A stretch of DNA of 64,000 nucleotides, taken from positions 558,001-622,000 of the forward strand of contig NZ_JACYXZ010000001.1 of the NCBI RefSeq assembly GCF_014842875.1. The letters are read 5' to 3'. This stretch comes from Nocardioides donggukensis. Its GTDB lineage: Bacteria; Actinomycetota; Actinomycetes; Propionibacteriales; Nocardioidaceae. Position numbers and translations under genes: made by a program. The first letter of the stretch is position 1. Every line of letters begins with the position of its first letter. This document shows positions 1 to 8,532 of this stretch, one piece after another. The notes beneath the pieces are model-generated. The model was not told the DNA's origin and searched no databases. It saw nothing but the letters and a program-made list of their open reading frames with translations.

Positions 1-1
1 C

Positions 2-22
2 GTCCCCTCGGAGCCCGAGTGA
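2..22 (+). CDS. C-terminal end of an upstream gene (possibly alr)
   Basis: The frame starting at base 2 reads V-P-S-E-P-E and then TGA, and this stop overlaps the GTG start of the next gene by 3 bases, as in a translationally coupled operon. Alanine racemase (alr) usually precedes tsaE in related actinobacteria, so the fragment may be its tail. Six codons cannot prove identity. Confidence 0.3.
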   Translation, partial: VPSEPE

Positions 23-951
23 GCGACCTCGAGGTCTCGGTCGTCGGGGTCGAGGCGGCCGCGGCCGTCCACCAGGTGATCCAGGAGGCGTTCCGCGCCC
101 GTCCGCCGATCGACCCGCCCGCCGACGCGCTGTCGGAGACGGTCGAGACGGTGGCCGAGGAGCTGGCGGCGTACGGCGGCGTGCTGGCGACGCTGCGCGG
201 GGAGCCGGTCGGGTCGATGCTCTTCGACCACTCCGGGCCGGGCCTGATGCTGCGCCGGTTCGGCGTCGCCCCGACCGCGCAGGGGCACGGTGTGGCCAGC
301 GGTCTGGTGCGGGTCGCGGAGGAGCACGCCCTGGCCAACGGCTACCACGGACTGCGGGTCAAGTCGCGGGTCGAGCTGCCGGAGTCGATCGCGTTCTGGG
401 AGTACCACGGCTACACCCGCTCGGGCCGGGTCGGGGTGACGCTCCGGCTGGCCAAGGTCTTCCCGCGGCGCTACACCCTCGCGACCGCCGACGACGTCCG
501 CGACTTCGGGGAGCGGCTCGCCGGGCTGCTCCGGGCCGGGGACCTGCTGCTGCTGAGCGGCGACCTGGGTGCCGGCAAGACCACCCTCACCCAGGGGATC
601 GGCGCCGGGCTGGGGGTGCGCGGGCAGATCACCTCGCCGACCTTCGTCATCTCGCGGGTCCATCCCGGCCTGGACTCCGGCCCGCCGCTGGTGCACGTCG
701 ACGCCTACCGGCTGGGCGGCATCGACGAGCTGGACGACCTCGACCTCGACACCTCGCTCACCGAGGCGGTCACGGTCGTGGAGTGGGGCGAGGACGTCGC
801 CGAAAGCCTGGCCGACGAGCGCCTGGAGATCCGGATCGTCCGAGCACCCGGTGGCGAGCAGTCCCTCGACGACCACGACCCCCGCGACCTGGTGCTCCAG
901 CCGGTCGGGCTGCGCTGGCTCGACTCCGGACTCGAGAGCCTCACCGGCTAG
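19..951 (+). CDS. tsaE: GNAT acetyltransferase fused to TsaE, t6A ATPase
   Basis: This is a 310-residue two-domain protein. Residues 1 to about 145 look like a GNAT acetyltransferase, with a V-x-P-x-x-Q-G-x-G acetyl-CoA loop near residue 90. Residues from about 152 onward are TsaE, with Walker A GDLGAGKTT near residue 181, the TSPTFV switch and a VEWGED motif. TsaE is the ATPase that works with TsaB and TsaD to place threonylcarbamoyl on A37 of ANN-decoding tRNAs in the cytoplasm. Stand-alone TsaE is about 150 residues, so the N-terminal half is an added domain. It heads the tsaE-tsaB-rimI-tsaD operon. The GTG start overlaps the stop of the preceding gene. The role of the GNAT half is unknown. 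Confidence 0.9.
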   Translation: MSDLEVSVVGVEAAAAVHQVIQEAFRARPPIDPPADALSETVETVAEELAAYGGVLATLRGEPVGSMLFDHSGPGLMLRRFGVAPTAQGHGVASGLVRVAEEHALANGYHGLRVKSRVELPESIAFWEYHGYTRSGRVGVTLRLAKVFPRRYTLATADDVRDFGERLAGLLRAGDLLLLSGDLGAGKTTLTQGIGAGLGVRGQITSPTFVISRVHPGLDSGPPLVHVDAYRLGGIDELDDLDLDTSLTEAVTVVEWGEDVAESLADERLEIRIVRAPGGEQSLDDHDPRDLVLQPVGLRWLDSGLESLTG

Positions 952-954
952 CCT
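949..954 (+). promoter_or_regulatory. Possible leaderless -10 for tsaB
   Basis: TAGCCT lies exactly 6 nt before the tsaB GTG and overlaps the tsaE stop codon. The same spacing recurs at several other genes here, which suggests an internal promoter whose transcript starts at the start codon. No clear -35 is visible. Confidence 0.35.
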
Positions 955-960
955 CGGACC

Positions 961-1599
961 GTGCTGCTCGCCCTCGACACCTCCTCGCCCCAGGTCAGCG
1001 TCGCGCTGGCCCGTGACGCCGACGTCCTCGACGAGGCCGCCTCGGAGCAGACGATGAAGCACGGCGAGCAGCTCGCGCCGATGGTCGCCGCGCTGCTCGA
1101 GCGCACCGGGACGGACCGCGGCGAGCTCACCGCGATCGCGGCCGGCGTCGGCCCGGGACCGTTCACCGGACTGCGGGTCGGGTTGGTCACCGCCCGGACC
1201 CTCGGGCACGTGCTCGGCATCCCGGTCTACGGCGTGTGCTCGCTCGACGTGCTCGCCGCCGAGGCGGTGCTCACCGGGGACGTGGCGGAGGACTTCGTCG
1301 TGGCGACCGACGCGCGGCGCCGCGAGGTCTACTGGGCGAGGTACGGACCCCGGGCGGAGCGGCTCACCGATCCCGCGGTCGACCGGCCGCTGGACGTCGA
1401 CTGGGCCGGCCCGGTCGTCGGGGAGGGGGCCTCGCTCTACCCGGCGACGTTCCCGCTGGGGCTGGCGCCGGAGCGGCCCTCCGCCGGCTGGCTGGCCCGG
1501 CTGGTCGCCGAGGAGCGGGCCACCCTGCTGGAGCCCGAGCCGATGTACCTGCGCCGCCCGGACGCGGTCGCCCCCGGGAAGCCGAAGTCGGTCTCGTGA
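961..1599 (+). CDS. tsaB: TsaB, t6A biosynthesis subunit
   Basis: This 212-residue ASKHA-fold protein begins LLALDTSSPQVSVAL and carries the GVGPGPFTGLRVG motif near residue 62. Both are typical of TsaB (YeaZ), the non-catalytic partner that scaffolds TsaD and TsaE in the threonylcarbamoyl transfer complex. It starts with GTG 9 nt after tsaE ends, and its TGA overlaps the GTG start of rimI. The length is normal for the family. Its place between tsaE and rimI-tsaD agrees with the assignment. Confidence 0.93.
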   Translation: MLLALDTSSPQVSVALARDADVLDEAASEQTMKHGEQLAPMVAALLERTGTDRGELTAIAAGVGPGPFTGLRVGLVTARTLGHVLGIPVYGVCSLDVLAAEAVLTGDVAEDFVVATDARRREVYWARYGPRAERLTDPAVDRPLDVDWAGPVVGEGASLYPATFPLGLAPERPSAGWLARLVAEERATLLEPEPMYLRRPDAVAPGKPKSVS

Positions 1600-2054
1600 T
1601 CCGGCCCGCCGTCGACGCCGACCTCGCCGAGGTCGCCGTACTCGAGGCGTCGCTCTTCGGGGCCGACGCCTGGCCGGCGACGTCGCTGGCCGAGGAGCTC
1701 ACCGGGCCCGGCCGGACCGTGCTCGTCGCCGAGGAGGAGGGCGCCGTCGCGGGCTACGCGATCGGGATGCTGGCCGGCGACGTGGCCGACCTGCTGCGTC
1801 TGGGCGTGCACCCGCACCGGCAGCGGCGGGGCATCGCGGCCGCGCTCGTCGAGGACCTGCTCGCGCGGTGCCGGGCCGGCGGTGCTGAGCGGGTGCTGCT
1901 CGAGGTCTCCTCGGGGAACGACGCGGCGCTGGCGTTCTACGCCGCCGCCGGGTTCGCCCGGGTCGACGTGCGGGGGCGGTACTACCGTGACGGCTCGGAC
2001 GCGATCATCCACCACCGCCCGCTGCTGGCGGACTGCCCCGGGGAGAGGCCATGA
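1596..2054 (+). CDS. rimI: RimI-like ribosomal protein S18 N-acetyltransferase
   Basis: This is a 152-residue single-domain GNAT protein. The acetyl-CoA loop reads [14 protein letters not shown], followed by the FYAAAGF helix typical of RimI. RimI acetylates the N-terminal alanine of ribosomal protein S18 and sits in t6A operons across actinobacteria. I chose the GTG that overlaps the tsaB stop (GTGA). A longer reading frame extends upstream but would run through tsaB. The stop overlaps the tsaD ATG by 4 nt, so the operon is tightly coupled. RimI-like enzymes vary in substrate, so S18 is an inference from family and context. Confidence 0.88.
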   Translation: MIRPAVDADLAEVAVLEASLFGADAWPATSLAEELTGPGRTVLVAEEEGAVAGYAIGMLAGDVADLLRLGVHPHRQRRGIAAALVEDLLARCRAGGAERVLLEVSSGNDAALAFYAAAGFARVDVRGRYYRDGSDAIIHHRPLLADCPGERP

Positions 2055-3094
2055 CCGAACCACTCGTGCTGGGCATCGAGACCTCCTGCGACGAGACCGG
2101 CGTCGGCATCGTCCGCGGGAACACGCTGCTCGCCGACGCGGTCGCCAGCAGCGTCGAGGAGCACGCCCGCTTCGGCGGGGTGGTGCCGGAGGTCGCCTCA
2201 CGGGCGCACCTCGAGGCGATGGTGCCCACGATCGAGCGCGCCTGCGGGACCGCCGGCATCCGGCTCCAGGACGTGGACGCGATCGCGGTCACCAGCGGCC
2301 CCGGGCTGGCCGGCGCCCTGCTGGTCGGGGTGGCCTCCGCCAAGGCGCTGGCCCTCGGCCTGGGCAAGCCGCTGTACGGGGTGAACCACCTCGCCGCGCA
2401 CGTGGCGGTCGACCAGCTCGAGCACGGACCGCTGCCCGAGCCCTGCCTGGCGATGCTGGTCAGCGGCGGGCACTCCTCGCTGCTGCGGGTCGAGGACGTC
2501 ACCCTCGGCGTGGAGCCGCTGGGCGCGACCATCGACGACGCGGCGGGGGAGGCGTTCGACAAGGTGGCCCGGCTGCTGGGGCTGCCGTTCCCGGGCGGCC
2601 CGCACATCGACCGGGCGGCGCAGTCCGGCTCGAGCGTGTACGTCGACTTCCCGCGCGGCCTGACCTCGCGGCGCGACCTCGAGCGGCACCGGTTCGACTT
2701 CTCCTTCTCCGGGCTCAAGACCTCGGTCGCCCGCTGGGTCGAGGCCCGGGAGCGGGCCGGTGAGCCGGTGCCGGTGGCCGACGTGGCAGCCAGCTTCCAG
2801 GAGGCGGTCTGCGACGTGCTGGTGCGCAAGGCGGTGGATGCCGCGTCCGACCAGGGCATCGACGACATCCTGATCGGCGGCGGCGTCGCCGCGAACACCC
2901 GGCTGCGGGCGATGGCCACGGAGCGCGCCGCGGCCGCCGGGATCCGGGTCCGGGTGCCGCGTCCGGGGCTGTGCACCGACAACGGCGCCATGGTGGCCGC
3001 CCTCGGGGCCGAGCTGGTCGCCCGCGGCCGGGACGCCTCCTCCCTGGACCTCCCCGCCGACTCCTCCCAGCCGATCACCACCGTCGTCGCCTGA
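2051..3094 (+). CDS. tsaD: TsaD, tRNA N6-threonylcarbamoyltransferase
   Basis: This 347-residue protein is the catalytic subunit that transfers the threonylcarbamoyl group from its adenylate to tRNA A37. Family marks are the N-terminal [10 protein letters not shown], metal ligands His113 and His117 in NHLAAHVA, the [10 protein letters not shown] segment and Asp310 in LCTDNGAM. The length matches bacterial TsaD (about 340). The ATG overlaps the rimI stop, making it the last gene of the operon. The gene ends 38 nt before the 3' end of the convergent membrane protein gene, and no clear terminator is visible in that gap. Confidence 0.96.
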   Translation: MTEPLVLGIETSCDETGVGIVRGNTLLADAVASSVEEHARFGGVVPEVASRAHLEAMVPTIERACGTAGIRLQDVDAIAVTSGPGLAGALLVGVASAKALALGLGKPLYGVNHLAAHVAVDQLEHGPLPEPCLAMLVSGGHSSLLRVEDVTLGVEPLGATIDDAAGEAFDKVARLLGLPFPGGPHIDRAAQSGSSVYVDFPRGLTSRRDLERHRFDFSFSGLKTSVARWVEARERAGEPVPVADVAASFQEAVCDVLVRKAVDAASDQGIDDILIGGGVAANTRLRAMATERAAAAGIRVRVPRPGLCTDNGAMVAALGAELVARGRDASSLDLPADSSQPITTVVA

Positions 3095-3132
3095 CCGACC
3101 CCACACCACCTGTCCGGTAGGGGTGCGGAGGG

Positions 3133-4368
3133 TCAGGAGGTGAGGGCGAAGGGGAACGCGAACTCGTCGCCGCGGACGGGGGTGGCAGCGTTCTCCACCG
3201 TGCCGTCCAGCCCGATCCGGACCAGCTGCCAGGTCATGTCGGTGCTGCCATCGACCGGGGTGGCGGTGACGACCAGGATGTGGTCGTCGTCCTCCCAGCC
3301 CCACGACATGAGGGTCGCGTCCCGGGCCCCGCTCTGCAGGAGCTCCAGCACCGGGTCGTCGCCGTCGGTGAAGTCGACCGGCAGGACCGCGAGCTGCCCG
3401 GCGCCGTACCCGTCGGCGTACGCCGGACCCGCGATCACGTGCCGCTGGTCCGGGGAGAACCGGTCGAACATCAGCTCGCAGGTCTCGCCGGCGACGTCAC
3501 CGTTCGGTGCCACCGTCCGCGAGCAGGTGCCGTCGTCCATGAGCTGGGTGATCGCGCTGACCCAGCCGGCCTCGGTCACGTCATTGAGCACGTAGGCATC
3601 GGTGCCCGGGTCCGGGATCGTCTCCTCGCCGTCGCGGTTGAGCGCCGCGAACGGCTCACCCTGCGGGCCGACCAGGTTGTACGCCGCGGTGTCCTCGTCG
3701 TCGACGCCGATCATCTCGGCGGTGTCCGGCATCCCGTCGCGCAGCACGGTGGTCTCCCCGTCGACGTTGTCGTGCAGCCGCAGCTCCCCGTCGGCGACGA
3801 AGAGGACCACGTCGCCGCCCTGCCCGGTCGCGAGGTTCCGCGCCGTCACCCAGGACTCGCCGGTCTCGGCACCGTCGGCGTCGAGAAGGACCGCCAGCCC
3901 CCCACCGATGCCGAGCCATCCGTCGTCGTAGCGGACGACGTCCTCGTAGGTCCCCTCCAGCCGGATGTTCTCGCCGTCGGCGGTGTGCAGCACGCTGCCG
4001 TTCTCCAGCCAGGTCACGGCCGGCACGTCGCCGATGGGCAGGTCCGCGGTGTCGAGCGACTCGCCGACCCCCACCACCGGCCCCTGGTCGGGCGGCTCCG
4101 TGGGGCCGGGGCTGACCGACGGGGGGTCCGTGGCCGGCCCGACGTCGTCGCCGGCGTTCGTGAACTGCCCGGCGAGCATCGCCATCGGCACCACGATCGC
4201 GAGCACGGCCGCGGTGCCGGCCCCGGTGAGGGCGGCACGACGGCGGCGGATCCGGGTCGCCCGGCCCTTGACGTCGGCGAGGCTCAGCGGGGCCCGGTCG
4301 AGCCCCTCCACCTCGTGGCGCATCTGTCGTCCGAGCTGTGCAGCCAGGTCGTCGTGATCGTGGTTCAT
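3133..4368 (-). CDS. Membrane protein, probable sigma-factor partner
   Basis: This is a 411-residue protein with a cytoplasmic N-terminus, a basic stretch (RIRRRRAA, about residues 39-46), one membrane helix (about 46-66), a Pro-rich linker and a large extracellular domain with repeated acidic, beta-rich segments. I do not recognise a catalytic motif. Its ATG overlaps the stop of the upstream sigma-factor gene (ATGA), the arrangement typical of a sigma factor and its membrane-bound anti-sigma partner in SigE-family loci. The extracellular part may sense an envelope signal. Anti-sigma function is inferred from context and topology only. A classic zinc HxxxCxxC motif is absent. Confidence 0.72.
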   Translation of the reverse strand: MNHDHDDLAAQLGRQMRHEVEGLDRAPLSLADVKGRATRIRRRRAALTGAGTAAVLAIVVPMAMLAGQFTNAGDDVGPATDPPSVSPGPTEPPDQGPVVGVGESLDTADLPIGDVPAVTWLENGSVLHTADGENIRLEGTYEDVVRYDDGWLGIGGGLAVLLDADGAETGESWVTARNLATGQGGDVVLFVADGELRLHDNVDGETTVLRDGMPDTAEMIGVDDEDTAAYNLVGPQGEPFAALNRDGEETIPDPGTDAYVLNDVTEAGWVSAITQLMDDGTCSRTVAPNGDVAGETCELMFDRFSPDQRHVIAGPAYADGYGAGQLAVLPVDFTDGDDPVLELLQSGARDATLMSWGWEDDDHILVVTATPVDGSTDMTWQLVRIGLDGTVENAATPVRGDEFAFPFALTS

Positions 4369-4919
4369 CGCTCCTCCTCCCCGAGGCCGAGACGGTCGTG
4401 GGCGGTGGCTCTCAGGGTGGCCAGCGCCCGGCTGGCCTGGGACTTCACGGTGCCGACGGAGATGCCGAGGACCTCCGCGGTCTCGGCCTCGCTGAGCTCC
4501 TCGTAGTACCGGAGCACGATCACGGCCCGCTGCTTGCGCGGCAGGGTGGCCACGTGTGCCCAGAGGTCGGCGCTGCCTCCCTCGTCGTAGGAGTCGTGCC
4601 TGCCGGTCCGCTCGGGCAGCTGGTCGCTGACCAGCTCGCGCCGCTTCCAGGCCCGTCGCCACACCGAGTTGTTCTCGTTGACCAGCACCCGCCGGGCGTA
4701 GCCGTCGATGACCTCGCGCTTCTGGACCTTGTCCCAGGAGAGGTACACCTTGGCGAGCGTCGTCTGGACCAGGTCCTCGGCGCTGTGGTGGTCGCCGGTG
4801 AGCAGGTACGCCGTGCGCAGGAGGGCCGGCTGCCGCGCGGTCATCCAGGCGCCGAACTCGGCGTCCTTCGTCGACGTCGTCTCCGCCATGAGCGCCCCAG
4901 AGTGAGTTGCCGTGTGCAT
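4365..4919 (-). CDS. SigE-family ECF RNA polymerase sigma factor
   Basis: This 184-residue protein has a sigma-70 region 2 (about residues 20-85, with [16 protein letters not shown]) and a region 4 helix-turn-helix (about 125-175, [20 protein letters not shown]). These place it in the SigE-like ECF family found in Streptomyces and Nocardioides. I chose the ATG at 4919 because a purine-rich GGAAGGATGG and a candidate ECF promoter lie just upstream. A second ATG at 4889 would give 174 residues. It is co-transcribed with the overlapping membrane protein, its likely regulator, and runs divergently from mscR. Confidence 0.9.
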   Translation of the reverse strand: MHTATHSGALMAETTSTKDAEFGAWMTARQPALLRTAYLLTGDHHSAEDLVQTTLAKVYLSWDKVQKREVIDGYARRVLVNENNSVWRRAWKRRELVSDQLPERTGRHDSYDEGGSADLWAHVATLPRKQRAVIVLRYYEELSEAETAEVLGISVGTVKSQASRALATLRATAHDRLGLGEEER

Positions 4920-4943
4920 CGGCCCACCATCCTTCCGTACCCA

Positions 4944-4970
4944 AGACGCGATCCGCGCCGACGAGGTTGC
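4944..4970 (-). promoter_or_regulatory. Candidate ECF autoregulatory promoter for the sigma gene
   Basis: On the minus strand GCAACC (4970-4965) and CGTCT (4948-4944) are separated by 16 nt, about 25 nt before the sigma-factor start codon. This matches the GCAACC/GTCT type of element recognised by SigE-like ECF factors in streptomycetes, so the factor may activate its own operon. This is a sequence match only. Confidence 0.5.
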
Positions 4971-5051
4971 ATGCCCGGTCCCCGGCCGGCCTGGGGGTTC
5001 GGGGCCGTCTGCTTGGATGAGGAACGTCGTACGCCGAGCAAGGAGGACCGC

Positions 5052-6134
5052 ATGCAGCAGGTACGCGCCGTGGTGGCCAGGGCCAAGGGGGAGCCGGTCT
5101 CGGTGGAGACGATCAACGTCCCCGACCCGGGTCCCGGCGAGGCCGTCGTGCGGATCCAGGCGTGCGGGGTCTGCCACACCGACCTGCACTACCGCGAGGG
5201 CGGGATCAACGACGAGTTCCCGTTCCTGCTCGGCCACGAGGCGGCCGGGGTCGTCGAGGCCGTGGGGCAGGGCGCCACGGTCGAGCCGGGCGACTTCGTG
5301 GTGCTGAACTGGCGGGCCGTCTGCGGCACCTGCCGGGCGTGCGAGCGCGGGGAGCCGTGGTACTGCTTCGCGACCTTCAACGCCGAGCAGAGGATGACCC
5401 TGGAGGACGGCACCGAGCTGAGCCCCGCCCTGGGCATCGGCGCCTTCGCGGAGAAGACCCTCGTCCACTCCGGCCAGTGCACGAAGGTCGACCCCTCGGC
5501 GCGGCCGGCCGCGGTCGGGCTGCTCGGCTGCGGCGTGATGGCGGGGCTCGGCGCGGCGATCAACACCGGCGGCGTCACCCGCGGCCAGTCGGTCGCGGTC
5601 ATCGGCTGCGGCGGGGTCGGGGCGGCTGCGGTCGCGGGCGCCGCGCTGGCCGGTGCCAGCAGGATCATCGCCGTCGACCTCGACGACCGGAAGCTCGAGT
5701 GGGCCTCGAACCTCGGCGCCACCCACACCGTCAACAGCAGCTCCACCGACCCGGTGGCCGCGATCCAGGAGCTCACCGGCGGCCACGGCGCGGACGTCGT
5801 CATCGACGCGGTCGGCCGCCCCGAGACGTGGAAGCAGGCGTTCTACGCCCGCGACCTGGCCGGCACCGTGGTCCTGGTCGGCGTCCCGACCCCGGACATG
5901 AAGGTGCCCGACCTGCCGCTCATCGACGTCTTCGGCCGTGGCGGGTCGCTCAAGTCCAGCTGGTACGGCGACTGCCTGCCCAGCCGCGACTTCCCGATGC
6001 TGGTGGACCTCTACCAGCAGGGCCGCCTCGACCTCGACGCGTTCGTCACCGAGGAGATCGACCTGGACGCCGTGGAGGCGGCCTTCGAGCGGATGCACCA
6101 CGGCGACGTCCTGCGCTCGGTGGTGGTGCTCTGA
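5052..6134 (+). CDS. mscR: S-(hydroxymethyl)mycothiol dehydrogenase
   Basis: This 360-residue zinc-dependent medium-chain dehydrogenase oxidises the formaldehyde-mycothiol adduct and can also reduce S-nitrosomycothiol. The catalytic zinc site includes Cys38 in CGVCHTD and the GHE motif near residue 63. The structural zinc site is the [15 protein letters not shown] cluster. An NAD-binding [10 protein letters not shown] motif sits near residue 185. The ATG follows a strong AGGAGG at 5041-5046 with 5-nt spacing. It overlaps the next gene by one base (TGATG), so the two are a coupled pair. Close class III alcohol dehydrogenases would look similar, but the actinobacterial context and the pairing favour MscR. 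Confidence 0.9.
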   Translation: MQQVRAVVARAKGEPVSVETINVPDPGPGEAVVRIQACGVCHTDLHYREGGINDEFPFLLGHEAAGVVEAVGQGATVEPGDFVVLNWRAVCGTCRACERGEPWYCFATFNAEQRMTLEDGTELSPALGIGAFAEKTLVHSGQCTKVDPSARPAAVGLLGCGVMAGLGAAINTGGVTRGQSVAVIGCGGVGAAAVAGAALAGASRIIAVDLDDRKLEWASNLGATHTVNSSSTDPVAAIQELTGGHGADVVIDAVGRPETWKQAFYARDLAGTVVLVGVPTPDMKVPDLPLIDVFGRGGSLKSSWYGDCLPSRDFPMLVDLYQQGRLDLDAFVTEEIDLDAVEAAFERMHHGDVLRSVVVL

Positions 6135-6751
6135 TGGCGCTGCGCATCGACCACGCCGTGGTCTCCGGCACCTTCTCCCTCGACGGCGAGACCCACGAGG
6201 TCGACAACAACCTCTGGGTCGTGGGCGACGACGACGAGTGCGTGGTCATCGACGCCCCGCACGACGTCGACGCGATCCTGGAGGCGGTGGGTGGCCGGAC
6301 GGTCAAGGCGATCCTGCTCACCCACGCCCACGACGACCACTGCCGGGTCGCTCCGGCCCTGCGGGACGCCGTACGCGCCCCGATCCTGCTGCACCCCGAC
6401 GACAGGCCCCTCTGGGAGCTGACCCACACCGACGAGCTGTGGGACGTCGACCTGGAGGACGGCCAGAGCATCAAGGTGGCCGGGGCGTCCCTGAAGGTCC
6501 TGCACACCCCGGGTCACGCGCCGGGTGCGGTGTGCGTCTACGTGCACGACCTCGACTGCGTCTTCACCGGCGACACGCTGTTCTCGGGCGGCCCGGGTGC
6601 GACCGGCCGGTCGTTCAGCGACGCCGACGTCATCCGCGCCTCCATCCGGTCCGCGCTGTTCCGGCTGCCGCCGGAGACGGTGGTCCACACCGGCCACGGG
6701 CCGAGCACCACGATCGGCGAGGAGCAGGCGGGGCTCGACTCCGACGGCTAG
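6134..6751 (+). CDS. MBL-fold hydrolase paired with MscR
   Basis: This is a 205-residue metallo-beta-lactamase-fold protein. The metal motif is THAHDDH (residues about 61-67), with further ligands in HTPGHAPG, in FTGDTLF and at the C-terminal HTGHG. Glyoxalase II-like members act on thioesters. Directly coupled to mscR, it probably hydrolyses S-formylmycothiol, the product of MscR, to formate and mycothiol. The ATG overlaps the mscR stop by one base. The hydrolase function is established for the fold, while the substrate is inferred from gene order. Confidence 0.82.
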   Translation: MALRIDHAVVSGTFSLDGETHEVDNNLWVVGDDDECVVIDAPHDVDAILEAVGGRTVKAILLTHAHDDHCRVAPALRDAVRAPILLHPDDRPLWELTHTDELWDVDLEDGQSIKVAGASLKVLHTPGHAPGAVCVYVHDLDCVFTGDTLFSGGPGATGRSFSDADVIRASIRSALFRLPPETVVHTGHGPSTTIGEEQAGLDSDG

Positions 6752-6776
6752 CGGCAGGAGGCTTCCGCCCGCCTGC

Positions 6777-6788
6777 TTTCATGGAGGG
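6777..6788 (+). promoter_or_regulatory. TTTCAT and GGAGGG immediately before the GH3 start
   Basis: TTTCAT lies 6 nt before the ATG at 6789, and the intervening GGAGGG abuts the ATG with no spacer. That is too close for a normal ribosome-binding site, so the hexamer may be a -10 for a leaderless transcript. The hexamer is weak and the call is tentative. Confidence 0.25.
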
Positions 6789-8432
6789 ATGCCCTCCCGC
6801 CCGCTGGTCGCAGCCGCTGCTGCGCTCGCGCTGCTCCTGGCAGCGTGCTCGGCACCGGCCGGGACGGATCCGACCGCGGCGCCGTCGGACGAGCGGTCCG
6901 CAACCTCCGCGGAGCCGCCGGCGGCCGCCACCCCGCAGCGTCGGGCGCCGCGCCCGGTGCTCGTACGCCGCCCCGTCGCGCCGCCCACGCCGGCCCTGTC
7001 GCCGACCCCCGAGGACGCGGACCGGGCCAGGGCCCGGGTGCAGGCCATGACCCTGCCCCAGCTGGCGGGTCAGGTGATCGTCGCCCGGTACGCCGGCCGT
7101 GGGGCGCCTGTCGACCTCGTCAGGCGGCTGCACCTGGGCGGGGTGATCGCCTTCAGCGACAATGTCTCGGCTCCGTCCGCGGCGGCCGCCGCCAACCGGA
7201 CGCTGCGCCGTGCGGTCGGGCGGCCCCTGCTGATCGGCGTCGACCAGGAGGGCGGACTTGTCGAGCGGGTGCGGGGCGGGGCGACCCGCTTCCCCGCCTT
7301 CATGGCCGCGGGCGCCGCCGACGACCCCGGCCTCACCCGCGCCGCGGCCCGCGCCAGCGGCGGCGAACTGGCCGGGCTGGGGTTCGACGTCGTCTTCGCG
7401 CCGGTGGCCGACGTCACCAGCGGTCCGGGCGACCCGACGATCGGCTCCCGCTCGCCCGGGTCGGACCCCGACCTGGTCTCGCGGCACGCCCTGGCCGCCG
7501 CGCGCGGACTGGCCGCGGCGGGGGTGGTCCCGGTCGTCAAGCACTTCCCCGGCCACGGCTCGGTGCCCGCGGACAGCCACCGGGTGCTGCCGGTCCAGCG
7601 GCGCAGCCTGGCCCGCCTGCGGCAGGTGGACCTGCGACCCTTCGCCGCGGCCGTCGACGCCGGGCTGCCGGCGGTGATGGTGGGCCACCTCGACGTCGCC
7701 GCGGTGGACCCGGGGGTGCCGTCGTCGCTGTCCGGGCCGGTGCTGACCGGCCTGCTCCGGGGCCGGCTGGGCTTCGACGGACTGGTGGTCACCGACGCCC
7801 TCGACATGGCAGCCGTCCGGGACCGGGTCCGCAGCCGGGCCGTCGGCACCCGGGCACTGCGGGCCGGCGCCGACGTGGTGCTGATGCCGAGGTCGCCGGC
7901 CGCCGCCCGAGCCGGCATCGTCGGCGCCGTGCGGTCCGGGCGGCTCCCGCGCGAGCGCCTGGAGGAGGCGGCGACCCGGATGCTGGCGACGCTCGGCCAC
8001 GCCGACCGGGTCCGCCCGAGGCCCACGGCGCCGGGCAGCGGCGCGGCCGCCTCCCGCCGGCTCTCCGCGGCGGCGGTCACGGTCGTGGCCGGCCCCTGCT
8101 CGGGCCGACTGGTCGGCGACGGGGTCCGGGTCCGAGGCTCCGACCCGGCCCAGGTGGCGACGTTCCGGGCTGCCGCCCGGGCCGCCGGTCTTCCCCTCGG
8201 CGCGGGCACGAACGTCACCCTGCTCGGGCGCGGTGCCGACCCGGTGCGCCGCGGGGTCGCGGTCGCCCTCGCGACGCCGTACGTCCTGGGGCGGAGCCGG
8301 GCGCCGGTGCGGATCGCCACGTTCGGCAGCACCCCGGGTGCCATGTCCGCACTGGTGCAGGTGCTGCTCGGACGGGCCCGCGCGCCCGGTCGGCTGCCGG
8401 TCGAGGTGCCGGGGGTCAGGGCCGGCTGCTGA
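6789..8432 (+). CDS. Glycoside hydrolase family 3 lipoprotein (NagZ-like)
   Basis: This 547-residue secreted lipoprotein has a signal peptide ending in the lipobox LLAAC (Cys about residue 19) and a Thr/Pro/Ala-rich linker to about residue 75. A GH3 TIM barrel follows. It carries DQEGG substrate contacts, KHFPGHG, the D-S-H catalytic loop of beta-N-acetylhexosaminidases in ADSHRVLP, and the nucleophile Asp in VTDALDM. NagZ-type enzymes remove N-acetylglucosamine from muropeptides. The lipobox suggests it acts outside the membrane, unlike cytoplasmic E. coli NagZ. A further C-terminal domain of about 130 residues is present. The next gene is convergent. Confidence 0.88.
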   Translation: MPSRPLVAAAAALALLLAACSAPAGTDPTAAPSDERSATSAEPPAAATPQRRAPRPVLVRRPVAPPTPALSPTPEDADRARARVQAMTLPQLAGQVIVARYAGRGAPVDLVRRLHLGGVIAFSDNVSAPSAAAAANRTLRRAVGRPLLIGVDQEGGLVERVRGGATRFPAFMAAGAADDPGLTRAAARASGGELAGLGFDVVFAPVADVTSGPGDPTIGSRSPGSDPDLVSRHALAAARGLAAAGVVPVVKHFPGHGSVPADSHRVLPVQRRSLARLRQVDLRPFAAAVDAGLPAVMVGHLDVAAVDPGVPSSLSGPVLTGLLRGRLGFDGLVVTDALDMAAVRDRVRSRAVGTRALRAGADVVLMPRSPAAARAGIVGAVRSGRLPRERLEEAATRMLATLGHADRVRPRPTAPGSGAAASRRLSAAAVTVVAGPCSGRLVGDGVRVRGSDPAQVATFRAAARAAGLPLGAGTNVTLLGRGADPVRRGVAVALATPYVLGRSRAPVRIATFGSTPGAMSALVQVLLGRARAPGRLPVEVPGVRAGC

Positions 8433-8472
8433 CCCGGGCCCGTCGTCCCGCCCGTCCGGGCGTCCTCGGATC

Positions 8473-8532
8473 GGCCTGACTCAGAGCGGCCTGACTCAGA
8501 GCGGCCTGGCTCAGAGCGGCCTGACCAGGAGC
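8473..8532. repeat. 15-bp tandem repeat over a gene 3' end
   Basis: Four consecutive units of 15 bp (GGCCTGACTCAGAGC, with variants) fill this stretch; the third has one change and the fourth is diverged. On the minus strand the unit encodes the last codons (V-R-P-L) and stop of the methyltransferase gene, so the gene's own terminus has been copied downstream in tandem. Confidence 0.85.

Noticed and set aside
4338..5051. Extension of the mscR frame upstream
   Set aside because: It runs antisense to the sigma-factor gene. The AGGAGG and the MscR family start support the ATG at 5052.
8473..8532. Possible CRISPR array
   Set aside because: The units are 15 bp and adjoin directly, with no spacers and no cas genes nearby. 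It is a simple tandem repeat.
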